From Syntrophaceae bacterium UBA7520 (GTDB taxonomy: Bacteria; Desulfobacterota; Syntrophia; Syntrophales; Smithellaceae): a stretch of DNA of 64,000 bases. Location: positions 12,723 through 76,722 of the forward strand of contig DLNC01000019.1 in the NCBI GenBank assembly GCA_002478265.1, read 5' to 3'. This document shows, piece after piece, positions 1 to 9,384 of the stretch (position 1 is its first letter; each line of letters starts with the position of its first letter). The translations under genes were made by a program, and so were the position numbers. The notes beneath the pieces are model-generated. The model was not told where the DNA came from, made no database searches, and saw nothing but the letters and a program-made list of their open reading frames with translations.

Positions 1-1
1 C

Positions 2-2053
2 CTGGCCATCGCGCTCAAAGATGACTTTATTTATGCCGCGGTGAAAATTGACGGCGAGGTTTTAATTGTCGCCAAAGACATGCTCGATTACTGCCTGGAG
101 GCGTTCGGCTATAAAAATAAGAATTATGAAATTCTGGATGAATTCAAAGGCGCGGTTCTGGAAGGGCAAAAATGCGTTCATCCGCTGGTGAAAAGAGAAA
201 GTGTTTTGATTCTGGCGCCTTTTGTCACGCTGGAAGCGGGCACCGGCTGCGTGCATATCGCCCCCGGCCACGGCCAGGAAGACTACGAGATCGGCCTCAA
301 ATACGGCCTGGAAAATTACGCGCCGGTGGATGACGCGGGAAAATTTACCCAAGATGTCGAGCATTTCGCCGGGCAGTTTGTCTTCGATGCCAATGACAAC
401 GTCATCAAAAAACTGAAAGAAGCAGGCGCCCTTTTAGGGCATTTTCCCATGCAGCATTCCTATCCGCACTGTTGGCGCTGCAAGCAGCCCATTATTTTCC
501 GCTCCACCGAGCAGTGGTTTATCTCGATGGAAAAAAACGATTTGCGCAAGAAGGCGCTTGCCGCCATCAATCAGGTGCAGTGGATTCCCGCCTGGGGGCG
601 CGACCGCATCTATGGCATGGTGGAAAATCGGCCTGACTGGTGCATTTCGCGCCAGCGCCTCTGGGGAGTGCCGATTACCGTTTATTACTGCGCCAAGTGC
701 AAGAATGAAGTGCTCACCAAGGAAATCCTTGATTATCTGGTGGCGTTGGTGGAAAAAGGCGGCGCGGATATCTGGTTTGAAAAAGACACCAAAGACCTGA
801 TGCCCAAAGGCAGTGCCTGTCCGCATTGCCACTCTTCCGAATTTACCAAAGAGACAAATATTCTGGATGTATGGTTTGATTCCGGCGTCACGCACGCGGC
901 AGTGCTGGAAAAAAGAGAAAACCTGCAATCGCCCGCGGACATGTATCTGGAGGGTTCCGATCAGCACCGCGGCTGGTTTCATTCTTCCTTGCTGGAATGC
1001 GTCGGCACAAGAGACCGCGCCCCGTATTTGAGCGTTCTGACGCACGGATTTGTCGTGGATGGCGAAGGGAAAAAAATGTCCAAATCCCTCGGCAACACCA
1101 TCGAACCGCAAGAAGTCATCGAAAAACAAGGCGCGGAAATACTCAGACTCTGGGTGGCGGCGGAAGATTACACCGATGATATCCGTATATCTGAAGAAAT
1201 TCTCAAACGCCTGGTGGAGGCATACCGCCGTATCCGCAATACCGGCAGATTCATTCTGGGCAATCTTTATGATTTCAATCCGGATCAGGATTCCGCCCCC
1301 TACGGAAAAATGGAAGAAATGGACAAATGGGCGCTGCACCGTCTGCAGGAAGTAATCAAAAGAGTCCGCGACGCCTACGAGCGCTATCAGTTCCACGTGG
1401 TTTTTTACACTCTTTACAATTACTGCACCGTGGATTTAAGCGCGCTTTATCTGGACGTTTTAAAAGACCGGCTCTACACCACCAAAGCAAACTCGGCGGC
1501 GAGGCGTTCCGGCCAGACGGCAATGTTTATTGTTTTAAAAGCAATGACCAGACTGCTGGCCCCCATTCTCACTTTCACCGCGGAAGAAATCTGGAAAGCG
1601 CTGCCTGATTGGAAAGATAAAGAGACCAGCGTGCATCTGGCGCAGTTGCCGCAGGTGGATGAGCTTTACTTTAACCCCTCTCTGGGTGACAAATGGAAAA
1701 CAATAATTGATGTCCGCGCGGAAATTTCCAGGGCGCTCGAACAGGCGCGCAAAGAAAAAACAATCGGGCACTCACTGGACGCGCGCGTCAGCATCGCCGC
1801 GCCGGAAAAATTAAAGAAGCTGCTGGAGAACCATCGCCAGGACTTGCCGGCGTTTCTGATTGTTTCGCAACTGGAACTGACAGAGCCGGATAAAATCAAA
1901 AATCCATTTCAGAGCGAAGAAATCCCGGGATTGATTGTCGGCGTGGAAAAAGCGCGCGGTGAAAAATGCCAGCGCTGCTGGATTTATTCGGAATCTCTGG
2001 GGAAAGACAAACAGCATCCGCAGGTATGCGACCGCTGCCTGACCAACCTCTAG
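2..2053 (+). CDS. ileS: Isoleucyl-tRNA synthetase, C-terminal part (5' end outside window)
   Basis: This enzyme charges tRNA-Ile with isoleucine in the cytoplasm. The reading frame is open from base 2, so the N-terminal part with the HIGH motif lies outside the window; about 683 of the roughly 930 usual residues are present. The first part is the CP1 editing domain, with the motif GCVHIAPGHGQEDY near bases 247-290. The class I signature KMSKS is at bases 1073-1087, and SRQRLWG lies upstream of it. The anticodon-binding region follows, and the protein ends in the C-terminal zinc finger of bacterial IleS (KCQRCW, then VCDRCL). The lspA gene starts 20 bases downstream, a common pairing in proteobacteria. 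The GTG at base 41 is internal, not the start. Confidence 0.97.
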   Translation: MAIALKDDFIYAAVKIDGEVLIVAKDMLDYCLEAFGYKNKNYEILDEFKGAVLEGQKCVHPLVKRESVLILAPFVTLEAGTGCVHIAPGHGQEDYEIGLKYGLENYAPVDDAGKFTQDVEHFAGQFVFDANDNVIKKLKEAGALLGHFPMQHSYPHCWRCKQPIIFRSTEQWFISMEKNDLRKKALAAINQVQWIPAWGRDRIYGMVENRPDWCISRQRLWGVPITVYYCAKCKNEVLTKEILDYLVALVEKGGADIWFEKDTKDLMPKGSACPHCHSSEFTKETNILDVWFDSGVTHAAVLEKRENLQSPADMYLEGSDQHRGWFHSSLLECVGTRDRAPYLSVLTHGFVVDGEGKKMSKSLGNTIEPQEVIEKQGAEILRLWVAAEDYTDDIRISEEILKRLVEAYRRIRNTGRFILGNLYDFNPDQDSAPYGKMEEMDKWALHRLQEVIKRVRDAYERYQFHVVFYTLYNYCTVDLSALYLDVLKDRLYTTKANSAARRSGQTAMFIVLKAMTRLLAPILTFTAEEIWKALPDWKDKETSVHLAQLPQVDELYFNPSLGDKWKTIIDVRAEISRALEQARKEKTIGHSLDARVSIAAPEKLKKLLENHRQDLPAFLIVSQLELTEPDKIKNPFQSEEIPGLIVGVEKARGEKCQRCWIYSESLGKDKQHPQVCDRCLTNL

Positions 2054-2073
2054 CGCTGTCTGGAGAAATATCT

Positions 2074-2565
2074 ATGAAAAAGAACATGATAATATTTCTT
2101 GCCTGCGCCGCGGCGATCATCATTCTGGATCAGTTCACCAAGGCGCTCATCGCAAAAAAGCTTTTTATGTACGGAACACATATTGTTGTCGATGGTTTTT
2201 TCAACCTCGTTTACGTGATGAACCCCGGCGCGGCTTTCGGATTTCTCGCGGAAATGCCGGAATTTTTCCGCTACGCTTTTTTCATCGGCATAACCCTGCT
2301 GGCTATGGCGCTGATTATTTACTTCATCATAAAGAGCGAAAAAGAGCCCTTATTGATCATCATCGCGTTATCTCTCATTTTCGGCGGGGCGGTAGGCAAC
2401 TTAATCGACCGAATAAGATTCGGCGCCGTTGTGGATTTCCTGGATTTCTATATCGGTAGCTGGCACTGGCCGGCGTTTAATGTCGCGGATTCCGCCATAA
2501 CCGTGGGGGCCATATTGATGCTCTGGCAAATAATATTCCGTCGTAAAATAACAAAAGATTCATGA
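2074..2565 (+). CDS. lspA: Lipoprotein signal peptidase (signal peptidase II)
   Basis: This inner-membrane aspartyl protease removes the signal peptide of diacylglyceryl-modified prolipoproteins. The 163-residue product has about four hydrophobic segments and the family motifs GNLIDR, VVDF and FNVADS. The Asp residues of VVDF and NVADS correspond to the catalytic dyad of the family. The ATG at 2074 is chosen because GGAGAA sits 6-7 bases upstream and the product starts with a typical MKKN plus hydrophobic helix. The frame runs open further upstream into ileS, but that extension lacks family similarity. It probably belongs to an ileS-lspA transcript. Substrates in this window would include the M48 lipoprotein at 36199. 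Confidence 0.96.
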   Translation: MKKNMIIFLACAAAIIILDQFTKALIAKKLFMYGTHIVVDGFFNLVYVMNPGAAFGFLAEMPEFFRYAFFIGITLLAMALIIYFIIKSEKEPLLIIIALSLIFGGAVGNLIDRIRFGAVVDFLDFYIGSWHWPAFNVADSAITVGAILMLWQIIFRRKITKDS

Positions 2566-2596
2566 TTTTGCTTTGCTTGATTGATAAAGGCAGAAA

Positions 2597-3967
2597 ATGA
2601 AACTTTATCTGACAATCCGGAATTTCCTAAGCCGGCATCTTACGCCGACCAGAATTTTTATATTCAGCTTTGCCGCATTCATCCTGCTGGGCACGTTTTT
2701 TCTTTGGCTGCCCTTTTCCGCCTCCGGAGACGGCTTGCGCTTTATCGATGCTCTTTTTACCGCCGCCTCCGCCGTCTGTGTCACCGGCCTGACGGTGGTG
2801 GACACGGGAAAAGACCTGTCGTTGGCGGGGCAAATTATCACCATGGTGCTTTTCCAGATCGGCGGCCTGGGCATCATCACATTTTCCGTCATCCTTTTTA
2901 CGCTGATGGGCAAAGATATTTCCTTTAAAGGTCGGGAAATCTGCCAGGTTACTTTCCTGCACACCCCGCGGCGCGACTTCTTCTTTATCGTCAAAAAAGT
3001 CGTGCTTTACAGTTTTGTTATCGAAAGCATCGGCGCGGTGGTTCTCTTTTGGCGTTTCGCGCAGGATTTTACTACAGGGGCCGCTTTTTACCGCGCGCTC
3101 TATCACGCGATATCCGCCTTCAACAATGCCGGCTTCTCCCTTTTTTCCAACAGTCTGATGTCTTATCAAACAGACACGGTTATGAACATCGCCGTGATGA
3201 CGCTAATTGTCCTGGGAGGCATCGGGTTCATTGTGCAAAATGAAGTGCTGGCCAGATTACGCGGACTCGAAAAAAGACTCTCTGTTCATACTAAAATTGT
3301 TCTGATAACGACCTTTGTCCTGATTATGGTGGGCGCAATCTGTTTTTATTTTATGGAAATGGATAACGCCTTGCGGGGAGCAGGCGTAAAAACAACATTG
3401 CTTTCTTCATTATTTCAATCTATTACCGCGCGCACCGCGGGCTTCAATACCGTGGACATCGGCATTCTCACCAACTCCACTATTCTTATCTTGATACTGC
3501 TGATGTTTATCGGCGCTTCGCCTGGCTCCACCGGCGGCGGCATCAAAACCACCAGCTTTTCTCTGTTGTTGCTTTTGGTTGTCAGCCGTTTTAAAGGCAG
3601 CGAAAACGTCAATGTCGCCAACAGAACCATCCCCCAAGAAACAATTGAAAAAACCATTTCCATCGTGCTCGCCGCCATATTCTTTGTGTGCCTGATCACA
3701 TCTGTTTTGCTTTTTTTTGGCGGTACCGACGACACGCCCGCGGCCAGCCGCCATAAATTTGTGGAATACCTTTTTGAAACCGTATCCGCCTTCGCGACAG
3801 TGGGACTTTCCATGGGCATTACCGATAAGCTCAACGACATTCAGAAAATTGCCATTACTTTCATGATGTTTGCCGGACGGGTCGGCCCGCTGACGCTGGC
3901 TTTTGCTTTGTATTCGGCCCGGAAAAAAGGTATAACCTATGCCGAAGAAACAGTAATGGTGGGTTAA
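2597..3967 (+). CDS. ktrB: KtrB/TrkH-type potassium uptake channel subunit
   Basis: This is the membrane subunit of a K+ uptake system. The 456 residues form four M1-P-M2 repeats, each with a filter Gly: AVCVTGLTV, NNAGFSLF, TARTAGFNT and ATVGLSMG. The length and the short N-terminus fit Ktr-type (KtrB) rather than the longer enterobacterial TrkH. The start at 2597 has AAGG about 6 bases upstream. The regulatory partner ktrA follows after 48 bases, so the two probably form one operon and complex. The gene starts 31 bases after lspA and may share its transcript. Whether uptake is Na+-coupled cannot be read from the sequence. Confidence 0.93.
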   Translation: MKLYLTIRNFLSRHLTPTRIFIFSFAAFILLGTFFLWLPFSASGDGLRFIDALFTAASAVCVTGLTVVDTGKDLSLAGQIITMVLFQIGGLGIITFSVILFTLMGKDISFKGREICQVTFLHTPRRDFFFIVKKVVLYSFVIESIGAVVLFWRFAQDFTTGAAFYRALYHAISAFNNAGFSLFSNSLMSYQTDTVMNIAVMTLIVLGGIGFIVQNEVLARLRGLEKRLSVHTKIVLITTFVLIMVGAICFYFMEMDNALRGAGVKTTLLSSLFQSITARTAGFNTVDIGILTNSTILILILLMFIGASPGSTGGGIKTTSFSLLLLLVVSRFKGSENVNVANRTIPQETIEKTISIVLAAIFFVCLITSVLLFFGGTDDTPAASRHKFVEYLFETVSAFATVGLSMGITDKLNDIQKIAITFMMFAGRVGPLTLAFALYSARKKGITYAEETVMVG

Positions 3968-4015
3968 TTTATTTTTCCCGTAGGGTTTTGGCGAAAATTT
4001 AAGGAGGAAAATTAA

Positions 4016-4663
4016 ATGAAAAGAGCGATTGTCATCGGCCTGGGCATATTCGGATACAACGTCGCGCGCGATTTATTTGAAAACGGATTTGATGTTGTCG
4101 TGGTCGATAAGAACAAAGACGCCATCCAGAAAATGAAAAACTATTCCACCAAGGCGATTCTCGCGGACGGCACGGACAAGGAAGTAATGGATGAAATCGG
4201 CGTTCAGGAAGACGATGTCGCGATAATTTCCTTCGGCGAAGATCTCGCCGCCGCCACCTTAATCACGCTGCACTTAAAACAGATGCGCGTGAAGAACATC
4301 ATCGTGAAAGCGCCGAATGAGGAACACAAGATGATTCTGGAAAAAGTCGGCGCCACGGACGTCATCATCCCGGAAATGGACGTGGCCAAAAAAATTTCCA
4401 AAAGCCTCATCTCGCCCAATGTCATGGACTATATTCCCCTCTCCGAAGACTATATGATCATTGAACTTGCCCCTCCCAACAGTTTTCTGGGCAAAACCAT
4501 TGCCGAGCTGCAGTTGCGCAGCAAACATAATATCGAAGTCATTGCCGTGCGCGATGTTCTTTCCGACGCCATCCATATGGTGCCGGCGGCGGATTTTGTC
4601 GTTAAGGACGGCGAGGTTCTCGTCGTGGTCGGCAAGGAAAAAGACATCAGAAAAATAAAATAA
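4016..4663 (+). CDS. ktrA: KtrA/TrkA-type regulatory subunit of K+ uptake (RCK domains)
   Basis: This cytoplasmic subunit gates KtrB in response to nucleotide binding. The 215-residue protein starts with a Rossmann RCK_N domain whose glycine motif is GLGIFGYN (residues 8-15), followed by an acidic strand end (VVVDKN). An RCK_C domain starts at about residue 140. One RCK_N plus one RCK_C is the KtrA layout; classical TrkA carries two pairs. A strong AAGGAGG site precedes the ATG by 7 bases. The gene directly follows ktrB. Confidence 0.93.
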   Translation: MKRAIVIGLGIFGYNVARDLFENGFDVVVVDKNKDAIQKMKNYSTKAILADGTDKEVMDEIGVQEDDVAIISFGEDLAAATLITLHLKQMRVKNIIVKAPNEEHKMILEKVGATDVIIPEMDVAKKISKSLISPNVMDYIPLSEDYMIIELAPPNSFLGKTIAELQLRSKHNIEVIAVRDVLSDAIHMVPAADFVVKDGEVLVVVGKEKDIRKIK

Positions 4664-4893
4664 TTTTATTAAATAATTAGAAGTGTTTTTGCGTTCTCGG
4701 CACCGGCTCATGGCAAGCAAACAGGAGAACAAAAGTCGCTTTTTGCATCTTGCGCAAACCTGATAATTATAATAGGAATCCTCACAAGAGGCGAAATTTG
4801 CGGCATTTAATCGCTGGATTTAATGACAAATATTTAATGCATATTTAGCAACAGCTATCATAAACATATCCTTGATTATGAAGGGGGGGCAAA

Positions 4894-6258
4894 ATGAAAC
4901 GCTGCATACTTTTTTTGTTGGGATTTATTCTTTTACTGGCTTTTGCCATTGAGTCGCGGGCCGCTGATGTAAAGTTCAGCGGCGATTTTTACGCCACCGG
5001 CATGTATCTGGACGAGACAACTTTCAGAAAAGACGCCACCGGTTATCCGGCCACCGCTTTTTATTTTCAACGGCTACGCGTACGGACAGAGTTTATCGTG
5101 ACGCCTGCCTTGAAACTGATCACCCGTTTTGACGCGATGGAGAGAATCTGGGGCGGCGCCAGATCCGCACCGAGCATTACGGCCGATTCTCTCTCCGCGG
5201 CAACACGCGCGGAAAATGAAAACATCGCTTTTGACTGGGCCTACGTGCATTATGCGTCCAAGCTGGGTCTGTGGCGCATCGGATACATGGATGACGGGGC
5301 GTGGGGCACGGTATTCGCCGACTCGTCTCAACCCGCCGGAGTAATCGCCTGGAGTTACACCACCGGGCCCTGGTATTTCATCCTCAAAACCGTCAAATTG
5401 AAAGATAGCAGTCGCTCGGTGGCCAGTCCGACAACCACGGCTACCGATGTTGATGCCGACAAATACGCCGCGGCCTTCAAGTATTCCTGGAAAGGCGGCA
5501 GCGCAGGCGTTTTGGGCGGCATCGGACGCGACGCCTCTAAAAGACCGGCGCCGGACAATTATTTAACTTTCACCTACAGCCTCACGCCTTACGCCATCGC
5601 GCAGCTAGGCCCCGTCAAACTGCAGGCGGAAGTTTCCTACGCCTGGGGCAAACTGCGCGACTACGACAACGGCACCGCTGATATAAAACTAACCAATCTG
5701 GCTGCCTTTTTGGACGCCGTAGCTGACTTCGGCATGTTTTACACAGGCGGCACCTTTGCCTATATCTCCGGCGATAACCCCGCCACCGCAAACAAATCAG
5801 AAGGCGGCAGAATCAGCGGCGGTATGGATTGGAATCCCTGCCTGCTTTTATGGAATTATGACCGCAACTACCGGGCAGGAACATTATACGGTCATGGCGG
5901 AAGTGTCGGCCCACCGGACACGCGCCCGCAAAATGCCAGCTCCATGTCCAACGCCTGGTTCGGGCAATTAAGAGGCGGCATTCGTCCGGTAAGCGACCTG
6001 GATATCATGGCTTCGGTCTCTTACGCGCAGGCGGATAAAAAACCCTGGGCAACAGCGGGAGATCCCACCAGCGTCTATCAGAAAAAAGATTACGGCGTGG
6101 AAGTGGATTTAATCGCCACCTACAGAATCACCAATAATCTGTCCTACATGTTAGGGGGAGCTTATCTGTTCACCGGAGGGTATTTCAAAGGAATGGACGC
6201 GACAGCCAAAGTCAGTGATAATTATCTGCTGATCAACAAACTGACGCTTACCTTCTAA
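4894..6258 (+). CDS. Outer-membrane beta-barrel protein (porin-like), paralogue 1
   Basis: Predicted outer-membrane pore of 454 residues. It has a signal peptide ending about AESRA/ADVKF, many alternating hydrophobic strands rich in Tyr, Trp and Gly, and a C-terminal Phe (NKLTLTF), the usual signal for the BAM machinery. It is clearly paralogous to the product of 9385-10710: both share DVKFSG, TGYPATAFYFQRLRVRT, RFDA-ERIWGG, RPAPDNY, DWNPCL and the last dozen residues. An AAGGGGGGG site lies just upstream of the start. It is followed after 52 bases by the TctC-TctB-TctA transporter genes, so it may admit that transporter's substrate. I do not recognise a named family. Confidence 0.8.
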   Translation: MKRCILFLLGFILLLAFAIESRAADVKFSGDFYATGMYLDETTFRKDATGYPATAFYFQRLRVRTEFIVTPALKLITRFDAMERIWGGARSAPSITADSLSAATRAENENIAFDWAYVHYASKLGLWRIGYMDDGAWGTVFADSSQPAGVIAWSYTTGPWYFILKTVKLKDSSRSVASPTTTATDVDADKYAAAFKYSWKGGSAGVLGGIGRDASKRPAPDNYLTFTYSLTPYAIAQLGPVKLQAEVSYAWGKLRDYDNGTADIKLTNLAAFLDAVADFGMFYTGGTFAYISGDNPATANKSEGGRISGGMDWNPCLLLWNYDRNYRAGTLYGHGGSVGPPDTRPQNASSMSNAWFGQLRGGIRPVSDLDIMASVSYAQADKKPWATAGDPTSVYQKKDYGVEVDLIATYRITNNLSYMLGGAYLFTGGYFKGMDATAKVSDNYLLINKLTLTF

Positions 6259-6310
6259 AAATTATTTTGCAAAACGACTTGAACAGCCAGCAGTAAAAGG
6301 AGGCCTGAAA

Positions 6311-7297
6311 ATGAAAATAAGAAGCATTATTTCTATATTATTTTTATCGTCAATGTTATTGGTGTTTGCCGGTCAGCCGGTCTCGGCCGCATTTCCGGAA
6401 AGGCCGATCACGCTGCTGGTGGGCTTCAGTCCGGGCGGTTCAATGGATTTAAGCGCGCGGGCGTTGGCCGCAGCGGCGGAGAAAATTCTGGGACAACCCA
6501 TTGTTGTTGAAAATAAACCTGGTGGAACAGGCATGGTGGCCTTGGCCGCGATGCTCGCGCAGAATCCAGACGGCTACACGCTGTGCGCGACACCCAGTTC
6601 CGTGATCATCCGCGCAAGCCAGATGCAGGAAGCGCCCTTCAAGCCGTTCAGCAGCTTCCGCCCGATTATCGGATTTTCCGAGCCGCAATTGGGCATCGTG
6701 GTAAAAAACGACGCGCGCTGGAAATCGTTGAAAGAACTTGTCAACTACGCTCAAAAAAACCCGAACAAATTGAAATACGCGACCACCGGCATCGGCAGCA
6801 CCACACATGCTGCGGTGGATGTCATTTCCGCCAAAAAGAAACTGCAAATGATTCATGTGCCTTACAAAGGCAGCATGGAAGCTCTCACCGCCTTGCTGGG
6901 TGGACATGTTGATTTCGCGGCGCTCACGTCGGAGTTGATCCCCGCGGTGAAAGCAGGACAGTTGAGACTTCTGGCCGTGATCAGCGAAAAACGTTCGCCG
7001 ATTTTTCCCAAAACTTCCACGCTAAAAGAACTGGGATATGATTTCGCCAATGACGCTGTGTTCGCCGTGGTTGCCCCCGCGGATATTCCCACGGATGTGG
7101 CAAAAAATCTGGAAGAGGCTTTTGCCGCCGCGACGAAAAGCAAGGAATATCTGGACGCCCTGGATAAAATCGGCATGATTCCCGTTTATTACAACGGCGA
7201 AAAGTTCAGTGAATTTCTTAAAATTTACTGGAAAAAAATCAACGAGCATCTGATTGCCACCGGCGTCATCAAGGAAGCGGCCACCAAGCCGGAGTAA
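6311..7297 (+). CDS. tctC: TctC/Bug-family periplasmic solute-binding protein
   Basis: Periplasmic receptor of a tripartite tricarboxylate transporter. It has 328 residues with a signal peptide (cleavage about VSA/AFPER) and the family motifs FPERPITLLVGFSPGGSMD and NKPGGTGMVA near the N-terminus. Members bind di- or tricarboxylates or other small acids; the ligand cannot be deduced here. AGGAGG precedes the ATG by about 7 bases. The membrane partners TctB and TctA follow at once, so this is a complete transporter operon. Confidence 0.93.
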   Translation: MKIRSIISILFLSSMLLVFAGQPVSAAFPERPITLLVGFSPGGSMDLSARALAAAAEKILGQPIVVENKPGGTGMVALAAMLAQNPDGYTLCATPSSVIIRASQMQEAPFKPFSSFRPIIGFSEPQLGIVVKNDARWKSLKELVNYAQKNPNKLKYATTGIGSTTHAAVDVISAKKKLQMIHVPYKGSMEALTALLGGHVDFAALTSELIPAVKAGQLRLLAVISEKRSPIFPKTSTLKELGYDFANDAVFAVVAPADIPTDVAKNLEEAFAAATKSKEYLDALDKIGMIPVYYNGEKFSEFLKIYWKKINEHLIATGVIKEAATKPE

Positions 7298-7331
7298 AAA
7301 GTCAACTCCCTGGCGCCGGTTATGAGGATAC

Positions 7332-7787
7332 GTGAACAGACTTGATATTATCAGCGGCGTTATCTTTCTCGCGCTGGCATTCCTTGTTCTGATGCATGCA
7401 TTTACGCTGGGACTGGGAAAACTTGCCCAGCCCCAGCCCGGCTTCTTCCCTTTTTGGGCGGCTTTTTTTTTAATTATCTTTTGCCTGTCTTTAATTTCCG
7501 AAAATATCACCGGCAAAAAAAATAAATCCGAAACTTCATTTTTCTTGCGCGAGATTATTCCGCGCAAGAGCTTTTTAATTGTTTTGTCTCTCTTGGTTTA
7601 TGCTTTGCTTCTTCCCCGGCTGGGATATCTTCCCGCCACATTTTTCCTCTTGCTGTTCTTGTTTATGACAGCAAGAATCAAAATATGGGGCGCTTTGATA
7701 AAGTCTTTGCTGGCGGTTATTCTGAGTTATATTTTATTCCAGTATCTCTTAAAAACACCCCTGCCCCAAACTTTGGGAATTTTATAG
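7332..7787 (+). CDS. tctB: TctB-family small membrane subunit
   Basis: Small membrane component of the tripartite tricarboxylate transporter, 151 residues with four predicted transmembrane segments. The conserved early patch AQPQPGFFPFW matches the TctB family. The GTG at 7332 is the only start that keeps the first helix. The gene lies between tctC (34 bases upstream) and tctA (12 bases downstream), the usual order. Confidence 0.9.
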   Translation: MNRLDIISGVIFLALAFLVLMHAFTLGLGKLAQPQPGFFPFWAAFFLIIFCLSLISENITGKKNKSETSFFLREIIPRKSFLIVLSLLVYALLLPRLGYLPATFFLLLFLFMTARIKIWGALIKSLLAVILSYILFQYLLKTPLPQTLGIL

Positions 7788-7799
7788 ACGGAGAATTTC

Positions 7800-9284
7800 T
7801 TGGAAGCATTAAACAGCTTGCTGGGCGGCCTGGCCATCGCTTTTGAATTTCATAACCTTGCCCTCATTCTGGCGGGATGCCTCCTGGGCACGCTGGTGGG
7901 TGTTTTGCCCGGCATCGGCCCGGCGGGCGCCATTTCTATCTTGCTGCCGCTCTCTTTCCAACTGCCGCCGGCCGGGGCAATCATTATGCTGGCGGGCATT
8001 TACAACGGCGCGATGTACGGCGGCTCGACAACGTCCATTCTGGTAAACGTGCCCGGTGAAGCAGCCTCCGTGGTTACCTGCCTGGACGGCTATCAGATGG
8101 CGCGCAAAGGAAAAGCCGGCGCGGCTTTGGGCATCGCGGTTTTCGGCTCTTTTATAGCGGCGACCGTCGGCTTAATCGGCCTGCAGCTGATCGCCGGACC
8201 GCTGTCGGAATTTGCCCTTAAATTCGGCCCGCCGGAATATTTTGCCGTAATTCTTTTGGGTTTCACCTTTATCATTTACCTGGCGCAGCGCTCAATCATT
8301 AAAGCGGCAATCATGGCGCTTTGCGGACTGATCCTGGGCGCAATCGGGCTGGATCCGATCACCTCTCAACCCCGTCTGACTTTCGGCATCATCAGTTTAT
8401 ATGAAGGGTTGCATGTCGTGCCTTTGGCCATAGGCCTCTTCGGCCTGGCGGAAATTCTAGCCAATCTGGAAAAAACCGTTCCGCAAAAAATAATAAAAGT
8501 GAAATTTAGAAATTTGTTCCCTAAAAAAGCGCACTGGCTCAAAGCCAGGTGGGCGATAATCAGGGGCACTTTGATCGGGTTTTTCATGGGAATTCTGCCG
8601 GGCGGCGGACCGGTGCTTTCGTCCTTTATTTCCTACGGCGTTGAAAAAAGATTGGCGAAGAAGCCTCAAAGATTCGGGCGGGGCGCCATTGAAGGAGTGG
8701 CCGCTCCCGAATCCGCCAATAACGCCGCCGCGTCCACTTCCTTTATCCCTTTGCTGACGCTGGGCATTCCGCCCAATGTCGTTCTGGCGGTGCTCTTCGG
8801 CGCGTTTTTGATGCACGGCATCACCCCCGGCCCGCTTTTGCTCAAAGAGCATCCAGATATTTTCTGGTGCATCATCGGCAGCATGTACATAGGAAATATC
8901 ATTCTACTGGTTATGAATCTGCCCCTCATTCCTTTGTGGGTGCAGGTTTTGCGCATTCCGGAGCGCATCCTCTACCCCCTGATTATTCTTCTTTGCGTAA
9001 TTGGCGCCTTTTCCATAAATAATAACGTTTTTGATATTTTTATTATGATTATTTTCGGAGTCTTCGGATATCTGCTCAGGAAGTTCGACTATGAACCGGC
9101 GCCGCTGATTTTAGCGTTTGTGCTAGGGCCGATGTTTGAAGTGAACTTGCGACGCTCGCTTCTGATGTCGCAGGGAAGCTTCGGCATTTTTATAGAACGC
9201 CCGGTAGCGTTGATGGCCCTCGTTTTATGTTTTCTGGTGATTGTTCTCCCAGTTTACCATGCACTAACGAAGAGAAAAAAATAA
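7800..9284 (+). CDS. tctA: TctA-family large membrane subunit
   Basis: Permease subunit of the tripartite tricarboxylate transporter, 494 residues with about 10-12 transmembrane segments. Family motifs are GVLPGIGPAGAISILLPLSF near residue 40, YGGSTTSIL, and the second repeat GILPGGGPVLSSFISYGVEK. It starts with TTG at 7800, with GGAG about 8 bases upstream and 12 bases after the tctB stop. With tctC and tctB it forms a secondary transporter that takes up an organic acid using ion gradients. Confidence 0.94.
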   Translation: MEALNSLLGGLAIAFEFHNLALILAGCLLGTLVGVLPGIGPAGAISILLPLSFQLPPAGAIIMLAGIYNGAMYGGSTTSILVNVPGEAASVVTCLDGYQMARKGKAGAALGIAVFGSFIAATVGLIGLQLIAGPLSEFALKFGPPEYFAVILLGFTFIIYLAQRSIIKAAIMALCGLILGAIGLDPITSQPRLTFGIISLYEGLHVVPLAIGLFGLAEILANLEKTVPQKIIKVKFRNLFPKKAHWLKARWAIIRGTLIGFFMGILPGGGPVLSSFISYGVEKRLAKKPQRFGRGAIEGVAAPESANNAAASTSFIPLLTLGIPPNVVLAVLFGAFLMHGITPGPLLLKEHPDIFWCIIGSMYIGNIILLVMNLPLIPLWVQVLRIPERILYPLIILLCVIGAFSINNNVFDIFIMIIFGVFGYLLRKFDYEPAPLILAFVLGPMFEVNLRRSLLMSQGSFGIFIERPVALMALVLCFLVIVLPVYHALTKRKK

Positions 9285-9306
9285 ATATCCACCGCGAAAA
9301 ATAAAA

Positions 9307-9337
9307 ATCCCCGGAAGCAATATTTGCCTCCGGGGAT
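9307..9337 (-). terminator. Intrinsic terminator between convergent tctA and porin 2
   Basis: A 14-bp stem with one mismatch (arms 9307-9320 and 9324-9337) and a 3-base loop. Read on the minus strand it is followed by TTTTTATTTTT, so it terminates the minus-strand porin gene. The plus-strand flank (ATTTTC) is weaker, but the same hairpin may also stop tctA transcripts. Confidence 0.8.
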
Positions 9338-9384
9338 GATTTTCTCCGACTAAAAGCCTTCGGCCTTCGGTCTTAAGCCTGCAG

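Noticed and set aside
434..1396. A 320-codon minus-strand frame opposite ileS
   Set aside because: It is antisense to a clear isoleucyl-tRNA synthetase; the composition (His/Arg/Phe-rich) is that of a shadow frame in a G+C-richer gene.
4700..4720. GGCACCGGCTCATGGC before the first barrel gene as a sigma-54 promoter
   Set aside because: The -12 half does not match (no TTGC), and the distance to the gene is about 180 bases.
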